Positions 44,214-53,782 of a DNA stretch of 64,000 nucleotides are shown here, in pieces (within the stretch, counting starts at the first letter, position 1; the number at the start of each line of letters is the position of its first letter). This DNA is from Henriciella sp. Lineage in GTDB: Bacteria; Pseudomonadota; Alphaproteobacteria; Caulobacterales; Hyphomonadaceae. Both the position numbers and the translations under genes were made by a program. The notes below the pieces were generated by a model. The model was not told where the DNA came from and did no database searches. It worked only from the letters and a program-made list of their open reading frames with translations. The stretch covers positions 1-64,000 of the forward strand of contig JAEPOM010000019.1 in the NCBI GenBank assembly GCA_017642885.1, written 5' to 3'.

Positions 44214-46246
44214 CGCCCTTCGCGTCGCCACGCGGCGAGCAGCGCCAGCAAGATAAGTCCGATGGCCAGCAGTCCTGGCAAAAGGGGCAGGCTGGTTGAG
44301 CTGCGCACAGCAAATGCCCCGCGTTCCCTTAGTCCGATCCAGTTGCCGCCGCTCGCATCTGCGCGCCGGCCGACCATCCGAATATCGGGCACCTGACCCG
44401 TGCGGGAGATCGAGTAGATCCCGCCGCCAGAGCTTTCGCTGAGCGGACGAAGCACTTCGCCTGTGGCTTCGAGCGCCGCAAACTCACGCGGATTTGCCGG
44501 CCCATTGAGGGCGACGGCTTCAAGGCCGCCCGATTGCGCCCGATACAGGCCGAGCTGATCGACGGGGACCTCTGCGCTATAGCTGCCCGGTCCTTCTTCG
44601 CGCCAGCTTGGCTCGAGGAAGCTGCCATCCGGTGTTTCGATAACCAGCGGCGCGGCGCGGTCGGCCAGCGTCCGAAGGTTGGCGCGCACCGTGTCGCCTT
44701 GTGTAATCAATTGCAGCTGACGCTCATCGAGCTCAGGTTCTTTCATCAGCCAGTGCACGGTTCGGCGGATCAGGTCTGCAAAAGGGCCGCCGCCATCATA
44801 ACCGCGCGCCCAGAGCCAGATCTGGTCAGACAGGAGCTGTGCCACCCGCCCGTCTCCGACCCGGTCAACTGCGAGCAGTGGCTCACCTGTTGGTGTGCGC
44901 ATCAGGACGTCGCCGGTCTCGTCAAACGCTTCGATGAACCGCAGCCACTTGCCCCAGGTTTGCCCGGTAAAATCTTCTGTAATCGTGTGACGCATGCCTT
45001 CTTCGGAGAGTTCCGGGACGATATCGCGGGTGACAATCTCGCCGGTCGGTAATGCAGGTAAGATCTGCGCAAGCGGGGTGCGGGCGAGACTGGCGGGCCC
45101 GGCAAAGCTCTCGCCTGCGACCACCAGCAAAGCGCCGCCTTCGTCGACATAGCGCGCGACATCGGCGAGATATCCCATCGTGATCACGCCGCGCCGTTCG
45201 TACTGATCGAAAATGATCAAATCGAAGCCATCCAGCTTGTCTTCGAACAATTCTTCGGTCGGAAACGCGATCAGAGCCATTTCCTCGAGCGGCGTGATGT
45301 CCTGCTTGTAAGGCGGGCGCAGGATGGTGAAATGGACGAGATCGACCGATGGATCTGACTTCAGCAAATCGCGCCAGACCCGGCCTGAGGCGTTTGGACG
45401 CCCGGTCACCAGCAAGACGCGCAGACCGTCGCGAACCCCCGAAATCGTCGCCGCGGTGCGATTGTTTGCGAGCGTAAGCTCCTGCGTCCCTTCCGGCGTT
45501 GCAAACACGACGATATTGTCGCCGCGACGCTCCACCTCGATGAACAGGCTGGTGTCTTCGCCCGCTTCAATAAAGGCGCTCTCATTGCGTCCACCATTAA
45601 TCGCATAGGTGACAGGAACCGTGCCGCCTTCAGGATCATCGACGCGGATGATGAATTCTGCCTCGTCACCGACAATGTCAAAATTCGGGGCCTGGACGAG
45701 TGTAATTCGCCGATCGCTGGCATCTGGATCGCCGGTGATCAGACCATGGACGGGACCGAGGTCACGGATTCGCGAAAGATTCTCCGGCATGTCGTGGATC
45801 TGACCGTCGGTGATCAGGATCGCACCTGCAATGCGGTCACGCGGGACATCCGCCATCAGGCCTTCCAGCGCGCCCATCAGCCGCGTGCCATCGCCTTCTG
45901 TTTCGGTTTCGACAACGCGCAGATCGATAGAAGGATTGGCCTCGAGCTCCGTGCGCAGGGCATCGTAGACTTCACTCGCAATCTCTGTTCGCGCCCCGAA
46001 CCGCATACTGTCTGAGCGATCGACGACAATCGCAGCGACAGACGGCAAGGGTTCGCGTTCTTCTTCGACAATGGCGGGATTGGAGAGTGCCAGCAGCCCC
46101 AGAGCTGCGGCGAGGCTGCGCGTCAGCCAGGCCCGTCGAAAGGCAAATGTGTAAATCGCCAGCGCGAGCACGGTTAAGACAACCAGTCCCCAGAAAAACG
46201 GCCAGCTCACCAGCGGATCAAAGGACAGGCGGGAGACTTCCATCAT
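44210..46246 (-). CDS. VWA-like membrane protein of the MoxR operon
   Basis: The 678-residue protein has two N-terminal membrane helices (about residues 15-35 and 40-57), a von Willebrand A-like domain with a MIDAS-type D-x-S-x-S (Asp76, Ser78, Ser80) and ILITDGQ, a glutamine amidotransferase-like region in the middle (about 275-480) and a C-terminal anchor (LPLLPGLLAIGLILLALLAAW). It resembles the large unnamed membrane protein that follows DUF4159 proteins in alphaproteobacteria. It starts inside the end of the DUF4159 gene (4-base overlap), so the two are made together. Role inferred: assembly partner of the MoxR ATPase. Confidence 0.8.
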   Translation of the reverse strand: MMEVSRLSFDPLVSWPFFWGLVVLTVLALAIYTFAFRRAWLTRSLAAALGLLALSNPAIVEEEREPLPSVAAIVVDRSDSMRFGARTEIASEVYDALRTELEANPSIDLRVVETETEGDGTRLMGALEGLMADVPRDRIAGAILITDGQIHDMPENLSRIRDLGPVHGLITGDPDASDRRITLVQAPNFDIVGDEAEFIIRVDDPEGGTVPVTYAINGGRNESAFIEAGEDTSLFIEVERRGDNIVVFATPEGTQELTLANNRTAATISGVRDGLRVLLVTGRPNASGRVWRDLLKSDPSVDLVHFTILRPPYKQDITPLEEMALIAFPTEELFEDKLDGFDLIIFDQYERRGVITMGYLADVARYVDEGGALLVVAGESFAGPASLARTPLAQILPALPTGEIVTRDIVPELSEEGMRHTITEDFTGQTWGKWLRFIEAFDETGDVLMRTPTGEPLLAVDRVGDGRVAQLLSDQIWLWARGYDGGGPFADLIRRTVHWLMKEPELDERQLQLITQGDTVRANLRTLADRAAPLVIETPDGSFLEPSWREEGPGSYSAEVPVDQLGLYRAQSGGLEAVALNGPANPREFAALEATGEVLRPLSESSGGGIYSISRTGQVPDIRMVGRRADASGGNWIGLRERGAFAVRSSTSLPLLPGLLAIGLILLALLAAWRREGR

Positions 46247-49044
46247 GGGATGACCTCACCGTCCGGGCCATCCGGATCAGAATCGAAATCTCCGACGCCG
46301 TCATCTTCCCCCAAGCGTTCGAGCAGTGCCGGGATGTGAACCTGATCCTCTTTGTAATTTCCGGTCAGGATGTACATGATCAGGTTGATGCCAAACCGGA
46401 TCGACATTTCGCGCTCCAGATCACCGCCATCAACAGAGTAGATCGGACGCCCGCGATCATCGACGGCCCAGGCCGCCAGATAATCGGCATCACCGACAAA
46501 AAGGCGGCTTACGCCATCGCCGCGACGTTCGGTCTTGTCGGCTGCGCCCGTCGCCTCAATCCAGAGATTGCGGTTGGAGTAGCGGCCAGGAAAGGACTGC
46601 AGCAGATAATAGGACCGGGTCAGTACATGGTCTTCAGGCACCGGCGCGAGCGGCGGCGTATCGAGACCCGCCAGCACCGTTTCGAGCCCCTCGAAACTAT
46701 TTCCCGCCCCCACGTTTCCGCCGCGCCGTGTGTCGATGAACAAGGCGCCGCCATTGCGCATATAGGCATTCAACCGCGAGACAGCGGCTTCGCTGAACGG
46801 CTCCGGTGTATCTGGCAGCGCCAGGAACAGAACAGGATAAACGTCGAGCGCGTCGGTCTCGAGGTCGACCGAATGTGGCGCGGCTGGTTCAACGCTGGAC
46901 CGGCGGAAGAGCACGTTGCGCAAACCGTCCAGACCGGCCTTGGTGGCCCGGTCGGTTCGTTCATCGCCGGTCTCGATATAGGCGAACCGCATGTCCAGAG
47001 CGGCTGCGGTTTCCTTGTCGAGATCCGCTTCATCCTCGAACGTGCTGAACTGTGCCAAACTCTCACCTGGCAGTGTGAGCGCGCCTCCAATGACCGTGAT
47101 CGCAATCACAGCCGCACCTCGTCGCAGAGCGGGTAGTCGTCCAGCCAGCGCCAGGGCGACAATCAGGTCTATGCAAAGCACAATGAGCGCTGCCGACAGC
47201 AGCAGTCCGCCCAATCTGAACGTGCGCGCATCCGTGTCCCCAAGAAGGGTTGCGGCGGCGGGCCAATTGGTGACCGGGATCGCGCGATACTCTGATGCAA
47301 CGTTCAATGCCCGCGTGCCAGCCGGGCCCTGATAGAGGCCAGGCGGATGCTCTTCGGACGGCGCGACCACGCCAAAATCGCCGGCGCGAAGCGGTGTCGC
47401 TCCGGCGCTGGGCTGCGTCAGTTGTCCGGCCCCATTGAGAGTGAGGCTGGGAGAATAAAGGCCTTCCTCGTCACTGATCGCTTCACCGCGACCGGCGGCT
47501 ATGGACCGGCGCAGCATATCCACGAATACTCCAGCATAGGGCAGGTCAGACCAGTCCGGCCCCGCCGTTACGTGGAACAAGACGAGCGTGCCCTCGCCCC
47601 GACGATCAGCAGTGACGAGCGGGCTGCCATCTGCGAGACGCGCCCAGGTCCGCCGTGCCAGTTCCGGTCCGGGCCGAGCCAGTACTTGCTGGCGAACGCG
47701 AATATCGCCGGGCGGCGTGAGGCCTGCAAAAGGCGAGGCATCTGGAAATGCGCCAAGCGGCTGCGGTTCTTCCCAAGTGAGGGTCCCGCCAATTGCGCGC
47801 GATGAGCGGCGCAGCGGCGCCGGGACGAGTGTATCGCCAGTCTCGCCAGCTTGAGGGCCAGCCATGCGCGGTCCCGCAAACCGTATGAGCGCGCCGCCAT
47901 CCTCAATCCAATCGTTGAGCGCGGTTGCTGTCACGCCGTCGATCTGGCCAATATCGGTCAAGATGATCGCGTCGGGGTTTTCGTCGATCAGATCGATCAG
48001 CTCGCCTTCAGAGATCGTCGCGAACGGCTCGAGCGCTTTGCGGACATAATGGATATCCGAGAGCAGCGGCTGCGCGGTGCTGTCGCCGCTGGCGAGGCCC
48101 ACCCGTCTCGTGCGGTCGGCGCTGTCCCATAGCCAGACGGTGCCCGGTGTCGCCGACCCTGTGACCTGGAAGCGGGCGATCCGCGATAGAGCTGCGGGGG
48201 GAAGTGAAAAGCTCGCGGTCGCTGCGTCCTGCCCGGTTTCAAACGCCAGGTCTGTCGTTGCCAGCGCGGCACCGTCCAACGTCAGCGCGGACATGAAATG
48301 CGTGGACGGGTCGGAACTGCCTGCGCGGACGGCGGAGAGCTGGACGCCAGTTGCATCTGAGCTGAGCCGCGTGACGGCCACTGGTCCGCGGGTCCGCGCG
48401 GCATAGATGCTCAGCGGGGCCTTCTGGATCAGTGCCTGCGCAAATGGACCCGCGCTTTCCGGGTCGAGCCCGTCGGTCAGCCAGAGAATGCGGCCGGGCT
48501 GTAACCGGCTCTCGTCCAGGCGCTCCAGTGCAGCCGCGCGGTCGATGCCCCAGGCCTGAGGCTCCAGTGATCTTATACGGGCTTCGAACGCGACGCGATC
48601 AAGCCGCTCGGCAGGATCTGCTTCGATGGCCCTTGGAGCTGTGAGCAAAATGTGGGCGGCGGTGTCGCGCGATTCTCCGTCCATCGCAGAGAGCGCGGCA
48701 GAGCGTATCTCTCCCCACCGTGCAGCGCTGGTCCAGCCATCATCCACGATGACTAGAACAGGCCCGCTTGCGTCGTCGCCGCTCTGCGCACCCGGCGCAT
48801 AAATCGGCATGGCGAGCCCGAGGATCGCGAGCGCGGCCGCTCCGAGGCGCAGCAGCAGCACCCACCAAGGGGTGCGCGCCGGGGTTTCTTCTCTCGGATC
48901 AACGCCTTCGAGCAATCGAAGGCTGGGGAGTTGTTCTTGTTTAGGCGTCGGCGGCGTCGCTCGCAGAATGTACCAGATGACGGGGAGCGCGATCAGACCC
49001 AATAAGGTGAGAGGTGCCATGAACAGGAAGGGCCCAAGCGTCAT
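46243..49044 (-). CDS. DUF4159-containing membrane protein with BatA-like N-terminus
   Basis: The 933-residue protein begins with the BatA N-terminal double-helix module (GPFLFMAPLTLLGLIALPVIWYIL, then WWVLLLRLGAAALAILGLAMPIYA), followed by a VWA-like region whose MIDAS is degenerate (VDDGWTS), a membrane helix near residue 630, and the C-terminal DUF4159 domain (about 705-905; RFAYIETGDERTDRATKAGLDGL, GGALFIDTR). It is inner-membrane bound with a large periplasmic part. It overlaps DUF58 and the downstream VWA-like protein by four bases each. Members of this operon type support envelope or stress tolerance. Confidence 0.86.
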   Translation of the reverse strand: MTLGPFLFMAPLTLLGLIALPVIWYILRATPPTPKQEQLPSLRLLEGVDPREETPARTPWWVLLLRLGAAALAILGLAMPIYAPGAQSGDDASGPVLVIVDDGWTSAARWGEIRSAALSAMDGESRDTAAHILLTAPRAIEADPAERLDRVAFEARIRSLEPQAWGIDRAAALERLDESRLQPGRILWLTDGLDPESAGPFAQALIQKAPLSIYAARTRGPVAVTRLSSDATGVQLSAVRAGSSDPSTHFMSALTLDGAALATTDLAFETGQDAATASFSLPPAALSRIARFQVTGSATPGTVWLWDSADRTRRVGLASGDSTAQPLLSDIHYVRKALEPFATISEGELIDLIDENPDAIILTDIGQIDGVTATALNDWIEDGGALIRFAGPRMAGPQAGETGDTLVPAPLRRSSRAIGGTLTWEEPQPLGAFPDASPFAGLTPPGDIRVRQQVLARPGPELARRTWARLADGSPLVTADRRGEGTLVLFHVTAGPDWSDLPYAGVFVDMLRRSIAAGRGEAISDEEGLYSPSLTLNGAGQLTQPSAGATPLRAGDFGVVAPSEEHPPGLYQGPAGTRALNVASEYRAIPVTNWPAAATLLGDTDARTFRLGGLLLSAALIVLCIDLIVALALAGRLPALRRGAAVIAITVIGGALTLPGESLAQFSTFEDEADLDKETAAALDMRFAYIETGDERTDRATKAGLDGLRNVLFRRSSVEPAAPHSVDLETDALDVYPVLFLALPDTPEPFSEAAVSRLNAYMRNGGALFIDTRRGGNVGAGNSFEGLETVLAGLDTPPLAPVPEDHVLTRSYYLLQSFPGRYSNRNLWIEATGAADKTERRGDGVSRLFVGDADYLAAWAVDDRGRPIYSVDGGDLEREMSIRFGINLIMYILTGNYKEDQVHIPALLERLGEDDGVGDFDSDPDGPDGEVIP

Positions 49045-49949
49045 GCCTTGCCTCCCAACATTTCAAGGGCAGCAAATAGCGCCGCCGCGCCGCGCAAGGC
49101 GGTCTGGTCAGTGCGATGGCGCACCAGGGTCCATCCCATGCTCACCGCGAGTTTTTGAAGCTGCTCTTCATGCGCGGCGAGCTTCTCAAGATACGTATCT
49201 CGCACCGTCTCTGCGCGCCCGAATAAGCGGTCCAGCGCCGTTCCAGGACGGCTGAACCGGGTCCGGCCGACAAAAGGAAACTCATGTTCGATCGGGTCGC
49301 TGACGGCCAGCAAAACGCCGCTGCGACAGGTGCTCGCCAGGGGCGCAATGCGCGCTCGCCAGGCATCGACGCCGTCATAGAAATCGCTCGCAATAACCGC
49401 AAGGGCTTGAGATCGAGGAGGCGCGAGATCGCCGCTTTGCGTCGCGACGAGATCTTCCGCCAGCTTGTCAGGAGCCGATTTGCCGAGGCTTGGCGCGCGG
49501 CTTCCGGCAATCATGCCGATCCGCTCGCCATCCTTGGCGAGTGTGATGCCCAGCGCGAGCATGATGGTGCGAGCTCGGTCTGCCTTGGTTTCGCGTCCAG
49601 GATCTCCGGCCCAGTCGAACCCGGCATGCGGATCATTCCAGAACAGGATCGTTCGGGCGGTTTCCAACTCGGTCTCGCGGACGAAAAACTCGTCGCCCCG
49701 GGCGCTGCGCCGCCAGTCGATGCGGTCGGCGGCATCGGTCTGAGCGTAACGTCTATATTGCCAGAACTGCTCGCCTGAGCCCGCGCGCTTGCGACCCGCT
49801 GCGCCCGGATGCACCAGGTCAGCGGCAGCGGCCTGCAGCGAGACATCCGGCAACTGGCGAGCCAGCGCTTCAGCTTCAGCACGGAGCGTGGTGAGAGAAA
49901 TCACGCGGTCATTTGCCTCCGGGCTAGGCCGCCTTTCGAACAAGCTCAT
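49041..49949 (-). CDS. DUF58-family protein
   Basis: The 302-residue protein is of the DUF58 type with the family signature YRRYAQTDAADRIDWRRSARGDEFFVRETE. DUF58 proteins pair with MoxR ATPases and carry a VWA-like fold that may act in protein maturation. It overlaps moxR by 26 bases and DUF4159 by four, so all are co-expressed. No signal peptide. Confidence 0.9.
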   Translation of the reverse strand: MSLFERRPSPEANDRVISLTTLRAEAEALARQLPDVSLQAAAADLVHPGAAGRKRAGSGEQFWQYRRYAQTDAADRIDWRRSARGDEFFVRETELETARTILFWNDPHAGFDWAGDPGRETKADRARTIMLALGITLAKDGERIGMIAGSRAPSLGKSAPDKLAEDLVATQSGDLAPPRSQALAVIASDFYDGVDAWRARIAPLASTCRSGVLLAVSDPIEHEFPFVGRTRFSRPGTALDRLFGRAETVRDTYLEKLAAHEEQLQKLAVSMGWTLVRHRTDQTALRGAAALFAALEMLGGKA

Positions 49950-50913
49950 CGATGAGCTTGTTCAGTCCGGGCGCTTCGCCGGTTGGGTCGTAGCGCATGC
50001 CCATGCGGTGGGCGAGGCAGGGTTCGGCCAAGGCTTCAACATCCTCGATGCTTGGCGCAAGACGGCCGCGCAGCAGCGCGCGGGCCCGGCAGGCCAGCAT
50101 CAGAGCTTGTCCGGCGCGCGGGCTTGGACCCCAATCGACAAATCGGCGGACGCGGTCATCTTCGCTTTGCTCGGGCCGGGCGTCCCGGACGAGGGCAAGG
50201 ATCGCGTTCAGAACGCTTTCCCCGACCGGCATCTTGCGAACCAGGGCCTGCAGCCCAATCAGCGTTTCAGCCGACAAGGCTGTTTCAACGGTTTGCTCAC
50301 CGCTACCGGTCGTTTCAATCAGGATTTTCCGCTCTGTATCGAGATCGGGATAGGTGACGTCAATCTTCAGCAGGAAACGGTCGAGCTGGGCTTCCGGAAG
50401 TGGATATGTGCCTTCTTGCTCGATCGGGTTTTGCGTCGCGAGCACATGGAATGGCGGTGGCAGGTCGTAGCGGACACCAGCGACCGTCACGTGCTTTTCC
50501 TGCATAGCCTGCAGCAGCGCAGACTGGGTACGGGGCGAGGCGCGGTTGATCTCATCGGCCATGAGCAGCGACGTAAAGATCGGGCCCTTGATGAAGCGGA
50601 AGGCGCGGCTGCCATCGGCGCCTTCATCGAGCACTTCCGAGCCAAGAATATCGCCCGGCATAAGGTCGGGTGTGAACTGGATGCGGGCATTGTTCAGGCC
50701 GAGCGCAGTGCCAATCGCTTCCACCAGGCGCGTCTTCGCGAGCCCGGGTGCCCCGATCAACAAAGCGTGCCCTCCAGCAAGGATGGCCGACAGCGCGAGT
50801 TCGATCACGCGTTCTTGTCCGAACACGGCTTTGCCGATCTCGGACTTCACGTTTGCAAGGGTTTCACCGGCGGCCTCCGCCTCCGCCACGATGGCTGGAT
50901 TGTCGTCTGCCAT
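49924..50913 (-). CDS. MoxR-family AAA+ ATPase
   Basis: The 329-residue ATPase has Walker A GAPGLAKT (residues 54-61), Walker B MADEINRASPRTQSALLQAMQE and sensor ATQNPIEQEGTYPLPEAQLDRF, the MoxR hallmark. MoxR ATPases act as chaperones that mature VWA-containing partners, here the downstream DUF58, DUF4159 and VWA proteins. ATG 50913 starts MADDNPAIVA; upstream codons in frame are weak. It heads the operon and is divergent from the DUF1285 gene with about 50 bases between. Confidence 0.94.
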   Translation of the reverse strand: MADDNPAIVAEAEAAGETLANVKSEIGKAVFGQERVIELALSAILAGGHALLIGAPGLAKTRLVEAIGTALGLNNARIQFTPDLMPGDILGSEVLDEGADGSRAFRFIKGPIFTSLLMADEINRASPRTQSALLQAMQEKHVTVAGVRYDLPPPFHVLATQNPIEQEGTYPLPEAQLDRFLLKIDVTYPDLDTERKILIETTGSGEQTVETALSAETLIGLQALVRKMPVGESVLNAILALVRDARPEQSEDDRVRRFVDWGPSPRAGQALMLACRARALLRGRLAPSIEDVEALAEPCLAHRMGMRYDPTGEAPGLNKLIDELVRKAA

Positions 50914-50965
50914 GAGCACTCCGTCTTCACTATCTACACTAGTCGCACTAGGTCTAGGCGAGAAC

Positions 50966-51565
50966 ATGGCGGAGCACCACATGAAATCGGATGGAAAATC
51001 AGTGATCTCACTCGATGAGGTTCTGGCCGCGATCGCGCCGGACGGAATCGATGGACCGCTGCCGCCGGTTCACCTGTGGACTCCGGAGCGCTCGGCCGAC
51101 ATTCAGATGGAAATCCGCGCTGATGGCAGCTGGTGGCATGAAGGCAGCCGGATCAAGCGAGAACGCCTGGTCAAATTGTTTTCCCGAATTTTGCGCAAGG
51201 ATCCGGACGGGCAGATCTATCTGGTCACGCCGTATGAGAAAGTCATCGTTCATGTCGAGGACGCGCCTTTCATAGCGGTGCGCGTTGACCGGGTTGGCGA
51301 ACCTGGACGCGCGCAGGGACTGGCCTTTACGACCAATCTCGGAGACGTCGTGCTTGCTGGCGACGCGCATCCTATTCGCGTTGAGACAGATCCGGAAGCA
51401 CTGGAGCCGAGCCCGTACGTCCTCGTACGTGACGGGCTTGAAGCCAAGCTGTCCAGGCCAGTCTTTTACGAGCTTGCAGAAATGGCCGAAGCCTATGAAG
51501 GCTCTGCCGAACAGCTCGGCGTCTGGTCGCAAGAGCAGTTTTTTGAGTTGGGACCTGCAGCCTGA
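50966..51565 (+). CDS. DUF1285 protein
   Basis: The 199-residue protein matches DUF1285: PVHLWTPERSADIQMEIRADGSWWHEGSRIKRERLVKLFSRILRKDPDGQIYLVTPYEKV. Its structures are beta-rich; function unknown. ATG 50966 is taken; ATG 50981 is equally possible because GGAG at 50971 lies six bases before it. The stop shares a base with the CoA pyrophosphatase start, so the two are coupled. It is divergent from moxR. Confidence 0.87.
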   Translation: MAEHHMKSDGKSVISLDEVLAAIAPDGIDGPLPPVHLWTPERSADIQMEIRADGSWWHEGSRIKRERLVKLFSRILRKDPDGQIYLVTPYEKVIVHVEDAPFIAVRVDRVGEPGRAQGLAFTTNLGDVVLAGDAHPIRVETDPEALEPSPYVLVRDGLEAKLSRPVFYELAEMAEAYEGSAEQLGVWSQEQFFELGPAA

Positions 51566-52185
51566 TGAGTTTCACAACACTGGACGATTTCCTGACGCGG
51601 GCGAGTGACCGCCTGGACCCGATCTCGGGCGCGTCGAGCATGGCGGAAGTCGGCGATCTGGATCTTGTTGACCGCGAAAGCCTGACATCGATCCGCGCGG
51701 CAGCCGTCCTCATTCCCGTGATCCCGCGTCCGGAAGGGCCAACGGCGTTGTTGACCCAGAGGCCGGATACGATGGCGTCGCATCCCGGTCAGGTGGCGTT
51801 TCCAGGCGGCAAAGTCGATCAGGGCGACGCCGACGAGGTGGCTGCGGCACTGCGCGAAGCCGAAGAAGAAGTCGGTGTGATCCCCGATACGGTCGAGCTG
51901 ATCGCCCGCTCGGCGCCTTATGTCACCGGAACCGCCTTTCGAATCACGCCCGTAATCGGCGTGTTGCCACCTGATTTCCAGGCGCGGCCCGATCCGACCG
52001 AAGTTGCGGATGTATTTGAGGCGCCGCTCGATTTTCTGTTTAATACGACCAATCACCAAACCGGGCAGGCCTATTGGAAAGGCAAGCATCGGCGCTATGT
52101 TGAAATGCCCTGGCAAGGCTTTCGCATCTGGGGTGTGACGGCTGGGATCATTCGTGATCTATATGCCAATCTGTACGAGACCTGA
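51565..52185 (+). CDS. CoA pyrophosphatase (Nudix)
   Basis: The 206-residue enzyme is a Nudix hydrolase of the CoA diphosphatase (NudL/Pcd1-like) group. The Nudix box is GGKVDQGDADEVAAALREAEEEVG, with the family signature LLTQRPDTMASHPGQVAFPGGK just before it. It hydrolyses CoA and derivatives to phosphopantetheine and 3',5'-ADP. It overlaps the DUF1285 stop by one base (TGATG). Downstream lies DUF6111. Confidence 0.93.
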   Translation: MSFTTLDDFLTRASDRLDPISGASSMAEVGDLDLVDRESLTSIRAAAVLIPVIPRPEGPTALLTQRPDTMASHPGQVAFPGGKVDQGDADEVAAALREAEEEVGVIPDTVELIARSAPYVTGTAFRITPVIGVLPPDFQARPDPTEVADVFEAPLDFLFNTTNHQTGQAYWKGKHRRYVEMPWQGFRIWGVTAGIIRDLYANLYET

Positions 52186-52197
52186 GGAGCAAGAGGT

Positions 52198-52605
52198 TTG
52201 GGCGCACGTATTCTATTCCAGTTGGTACTGTTTCTGCTGCCATTCATCCTGTTTGGGGTGTATCGGATCGCGATTGCAGAAGCTGAGCAGGACGGGCGCA
52301 AGCCCTGGCCGATCCGGTTGCTGTTCGGTGTCGGGCTCGGCCTGGCTGTCGGCTCTTGGCTGATCTTCATCTTCCTGGATCGCGGCGGTCGCGAAGAGTG
52401 TTATCGCCCGACGCAAATCGTCGATGGCGTCGTCGTTCCGGGTGAGCGATATCCGTGTGAGAAAGACCTCGGATCGATTGGTCAACCGAAAACCGAAGAT
52501 CCAGGCGGGCGCGCCGATGGCGTGGGTGAGCGTCGCAACTTTGACGGGGACCGCATCGAAATCGACGAAGATACGGCAGAGAGCCTTGAAGACCCTGAAC
52601 GCTGA
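52198..52605 (+). CDS. DUF6111-family small membrane protein
   Basis: The 135-residue protein has two membrane helices (about residues 5-24 and 41-60) and a polar, acidic tail; the spacing and the REECYRPTQIVDGVVVPGERYPC segment match alphaproteobacterial DUF6111. Start is TTG 52198, after AAGAGG. Function unknown. It lies between the Nudix and CCA-transferase genes and overlaps the likely start of the latter. Confidence 0.8.
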   Translation: MGARILFQLVLFLLPFILFGVYRIAIAEAEQDGRKPWPIRLLFGVGLGLAVGSWLIFIFLDRGGREECYRPTQIVDGVVVPGERYPCEKDLGSIGQPKTEDPGGRADGVGERRNFDGDRIEIDEDTAESLEDPER

Positions 52606-53782
52606 GTGGCTAGAAGCTGACGACACAAAGCAAGTGATCGCGGCGTTGCAGGCGTCGCGTGCGGATTGTGCGCGGTTCGTCGGCGGCTGTGTGCGTAACA
52701 CGATCATGGGGCGGGATGTCGATGATATCGATATCGCGACGCAACTGACGCCTGAGCAAACGCTTGCGGCGCTTGAAGCGGCCGAAATTCGCGCCATTCC
52801 CACCGGGATCGAGCATGGCACGATCACCGCGATCGTCGACGGGAAACCCTTCGAGATTACCAGCCTCCGCCACGATGTGGAGACCGATGGCCGCCGCGCC
52901 GTTGTCGCCTTCACGGAAGACTGGGCGGAGGATGCGAAGCGCCGCGACTTTCGCCTGAACGCGCTCTATGCCAGCCCCGATGGAAAAGTGTTTGATCCGG
53001 TCGGCGGTGGTTATGACGATGCTGAAGCAGGCCGGGTCATCTTTATCGGAGATGCGAATGAGCGGCTGCGTGAAGACTATTTGCGGATCCTGCGTTTCTT
53101 CCGGTTTAATGCCTGGTATGGCGCGGAGATGGACATGGACGGGCTCGCTGCTTGCGCCCGGCAGCGGGGCGGTCTGGAAAAGATTGCCCGCGAGCGAATC
53201 TGGAAGGAGCTCAAAAAGCTGCTAAGCGCGCCAAACCCCCGCCTGGCGGTCGAAGCGATGGCAGAGAGCGCCGTCCTGGATGTCGTTCTGCCTGAGCATC
53301 GCGGCGCTGAGGGGCTTCACGATCTGGAACTGACCGAGCAATTGACCCGCGTGCAACCCGACCCAATGCTGCGTCTGATGGCGCTGCTGCCGCGATCGGC
53401 GCATGCCGTGCATCAGACCCAGCAGACTCTGCGCCTGTCGAATCAGGAAGCTGAGCGCCTGACGGTTTGGGCGGCGGATAATCTTCCAGAGCCAGTTGGT
53501 ATGAAATCCAGGGAGCTGCGTGCCACTTTGTTTTGGCATGGCAAGCAGGCGGTGGTCGACCGAGCCTTGCTGGCCGGCACCGATGTGCGCGATCTTCTGG
53601 CGGCAGTGCGGTCCTGGCGCGAACCCGAGTTTCCGATCACGGGCGATGATGCGCTGGCGGCAGGACTGGAGGGACGTGCAATCGGTGAGGCGCTGAGCCG
53701 GGTGGCCCGGGTCTGGGTTGAAAGCGACTTTTACCTGGAGCGTGCGGCCTTGCTGCCGCTGCTAGTTAAGGAACAGGATTGA
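52586..53782 (+). CDS. cca: CCA tRNA nucleotidyltransferase
   Basis: The protein (about 398 residues) adds or repairs the 3' CCA of tRNA. The catalytic head has GGCVRN and DVDDIDIAT (the D-x-D pair), RRDFRLNALYASPDG and RFFRFNAWYG; the helical tRNA-binding body follows. The start is uncertain: TTG 52586 overlaps DUF6111 by 20 bases, while ATG 52517 would need a 89-base overlap and adds 23 residues without homology. The G-G-x-V-R-N variant has Asn where many family members have Asp. It converges with the TspO gene, overlapping by 21 bases. Confidence 0.9.
   Translation: MKTLNAEWLEADDTKQVIAALQASRADCARFVGGCVRNTIMGRDVDDIDIATQLTPEQTLAALEAAEIRAIPTGIEHGTITAIVDGKPFEITSLRHDVETDGRRAVVAFTEDWAEDAKRRDFRLNALYASPDGKVFDPVGGGYDDAEAGRVIFIGDANERLREDYLRILRFFRFNAWYGAEMDMDGLAACARQRGGLEKIARERIWKELKKLLSAPNPRLAVEAMAESAVLDVVLPEHRGAEGLHDLELTEQLTRVQPDPMLRLMALLPRSAHAVHQTQQTLRLSNQEAERLTVWAADNLPEPVGMKSRELRATLFWHGKQAVVDRALLAGTDVRDLLAAVRSWREPEFPITGDDALAAGLEGRAIGEALSRVARVWVESDFYLERAALLPLLVKEQD

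Noticed and set aside
50546-50965. Upstream extension of the DUF1285 frame
   Set aside because: It overlaps moxR on the opposite strand and has no homology features.
52517-52585. Earlier ATG start for the CCA-adding enzyme
   Set aside because: It needs a long overlap with DUF6111 and the added residues match the family poorly; TTG 52586 is preferred but not certain.
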